From: an uncultured Senegalimassilia sp.
GTDB lineage: Bacteria > Actinomycetota > Coriobacteriia > Coriobacteriales > Eggerthellaceae
DNA length: 14,692 bases
Direction: 5' to 3'
NCBI RefSeq assembly: GCF_934630535.1
Contig: NZ_CAKTVU010000031.1
Coordinates: 1 to 14,692 of the forward strand
In this document: positions 14,594 to 14,692 of the stretch, one piece after another
How the letters are laid out: every line of letters starts with the position of its first letter
Numbering within the stretch: the first letter of the stretch is position 1
Program-made: the position numbers and the translations under genes
The notes under the pieces: model-generated
What the model was told of the DNA's origin: nothing
What the model saw: only the letters and a program-made list of their open reading frames with translations
Database searches by the model: none

Positions 14594-14614
14594 GAAGGTG
14601 TAGGAAGCACCTTC
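14594..14614 (+). promoter_or_regulatory. Leader hairpin just before the ribosome binding site
   Basis: GAAGGTG (14594-14600) pairs perfectly with CACCTTC (14608-14614) around seven bases. It ends a few bases before the binding site AAAGGAG (14619-14625) of the amidinotransferase. It could affect translation or mRNA stability. I see no known riboswitch pattern, including for guanidine. Confidence 0.4.
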
Positions 14615-14631
14615 AAAGAAAGGAGACAGTC

Positions 14632-14692
14632 ATGGCGAAGATTGTCAACTCTTGGAACGACTGGGATCCGTTGAAGCGCGTCATCGTTGGCC
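14632..14692 (+). CDS. Amidinotransferase (arginine:glycine amidinotransferase family), 5' end only
   Basis: Only 20 codons are in the window. They read from MAKIVNSW through NDWDPLKRVIVG, which matches the start of the amidinotransferase family: animal AGAT has a closely similar NEWDPLEEVIVG segment, and StrB-type and cyanotoxin enzymes are alike. Such enzymes move the amidino group of arginine to an amine such as glycine, giving a guanidino compound and ornithine. The start is well marked by AAGGAG six bases upstream. The acceptor, the catalytic Cys-His-Asp residues and the full length lie outside the window. Agmatine or arginine deiminases share the fold but not this opening motif, so they are less likely. 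The long AT-rich, box-laden upstream region suggests tight control. Confidence 0.75.
   Translation, partial: MAKIVNSWNDWDPLKRVIVG

Larger units (their letters stand above)
13973..14631. other. Long AT-rich non-coding region before the amidinotransferase
   Basis: I find no supportable gene in these 659 bases. The stretch 14281-14340 has only 18 G or C in 60, unlike the GC-rich genes around it. Near the left end, GCTTAAGC (14049-14056) and GCTCAAGC (14061-14068) form a hairpin with one mismatch. AGACCAAG occurs twice (14174-14181, 14190-14197). The right half holds the TTGTGC boxes, palindrome, promoter and hairpin listed separately. Confidence 0.7.

Noticed and set aside
14467..14631. Guanidine riboswitch in the amidinotransferase leader
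   Set aside because: I looked for the ykkC and mini-ykkC patterns, including paired hairpins with ACGR loops, and found none.

Overview
The window is high-GC, densely coded bacterial chromosome. The gene set suggests an anaerobic Gram-positive actinobacterium, most likely Coriobacteriia/Eggerthellaceae. It has a lipid II amidation enzyme, an LCP cell-wall ligase, a TalPgi-type glucose-6-phosphate isomerase, L-lactate dehydrogenase and [NiFe]-hydrogenase maturation genes. The lineage is an inference from gene content and composition; no rRNA or marker gene confirms it. I saw no tRNA, rRNA, CRISPR array, insertion sequence or phage gene.

Layout. Bases 93-154 hold an intrinsic terminator for the minus-strand gene at 212-2440, which encodes MurT and GatD as one fused polypeptide. 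Divergent from it is an ArsB/NhaD-type membrane transporter (2668-3942), preceded by an extended -10 promoter and a possible 13-codon leader ORF. After the transporter come a long rod-like RNA hairpin (3985-4092) and a strong terminator (4123-4163). An LCP (LytR-CpsA-Psr) protein follows (4236-5792) with its own terminator. It is convergent with a TraX-family membrane protein (5940-6704, minus), whose -10 box sits so close to the ATG that the mRNA is probably leaderless. Divergent from traX is ldh (6820-7773). A 316-base GC-rich gap leads to a stand-alone pgi of the TalPgi type (8090-9802) with a strong terminator.

Bases 9915-13913 form a hydrogenase-maturation cluster, hypF-hypC-hypD. HypF and HypD/HypC act in making and carrying the Fe(CN)2CO group of [NiFe]-hydrogenases. 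A terminator-like hairpin lies between hypC and hypD. hypE, hypA, hypB and the hydrogenase itself are not in the window.

The last 718 bases before 14632 differ sharply from the rest: long, non-coding and AT-rich. They hold five copies of TTGTGC on the two strands, a nested palindrome, a promoter with 17-base spacing and a hairpin just before a strong ribosome binding site. This DNA leads into the first 20 codons of an amidinotransferase (arginine:glycine amidinotransferase family) that runs off the window. I consider this heavily equipped control region the most interesting part, followed by the MurT-GatD fusion and the unclassified structured RNA at 3985-4092.
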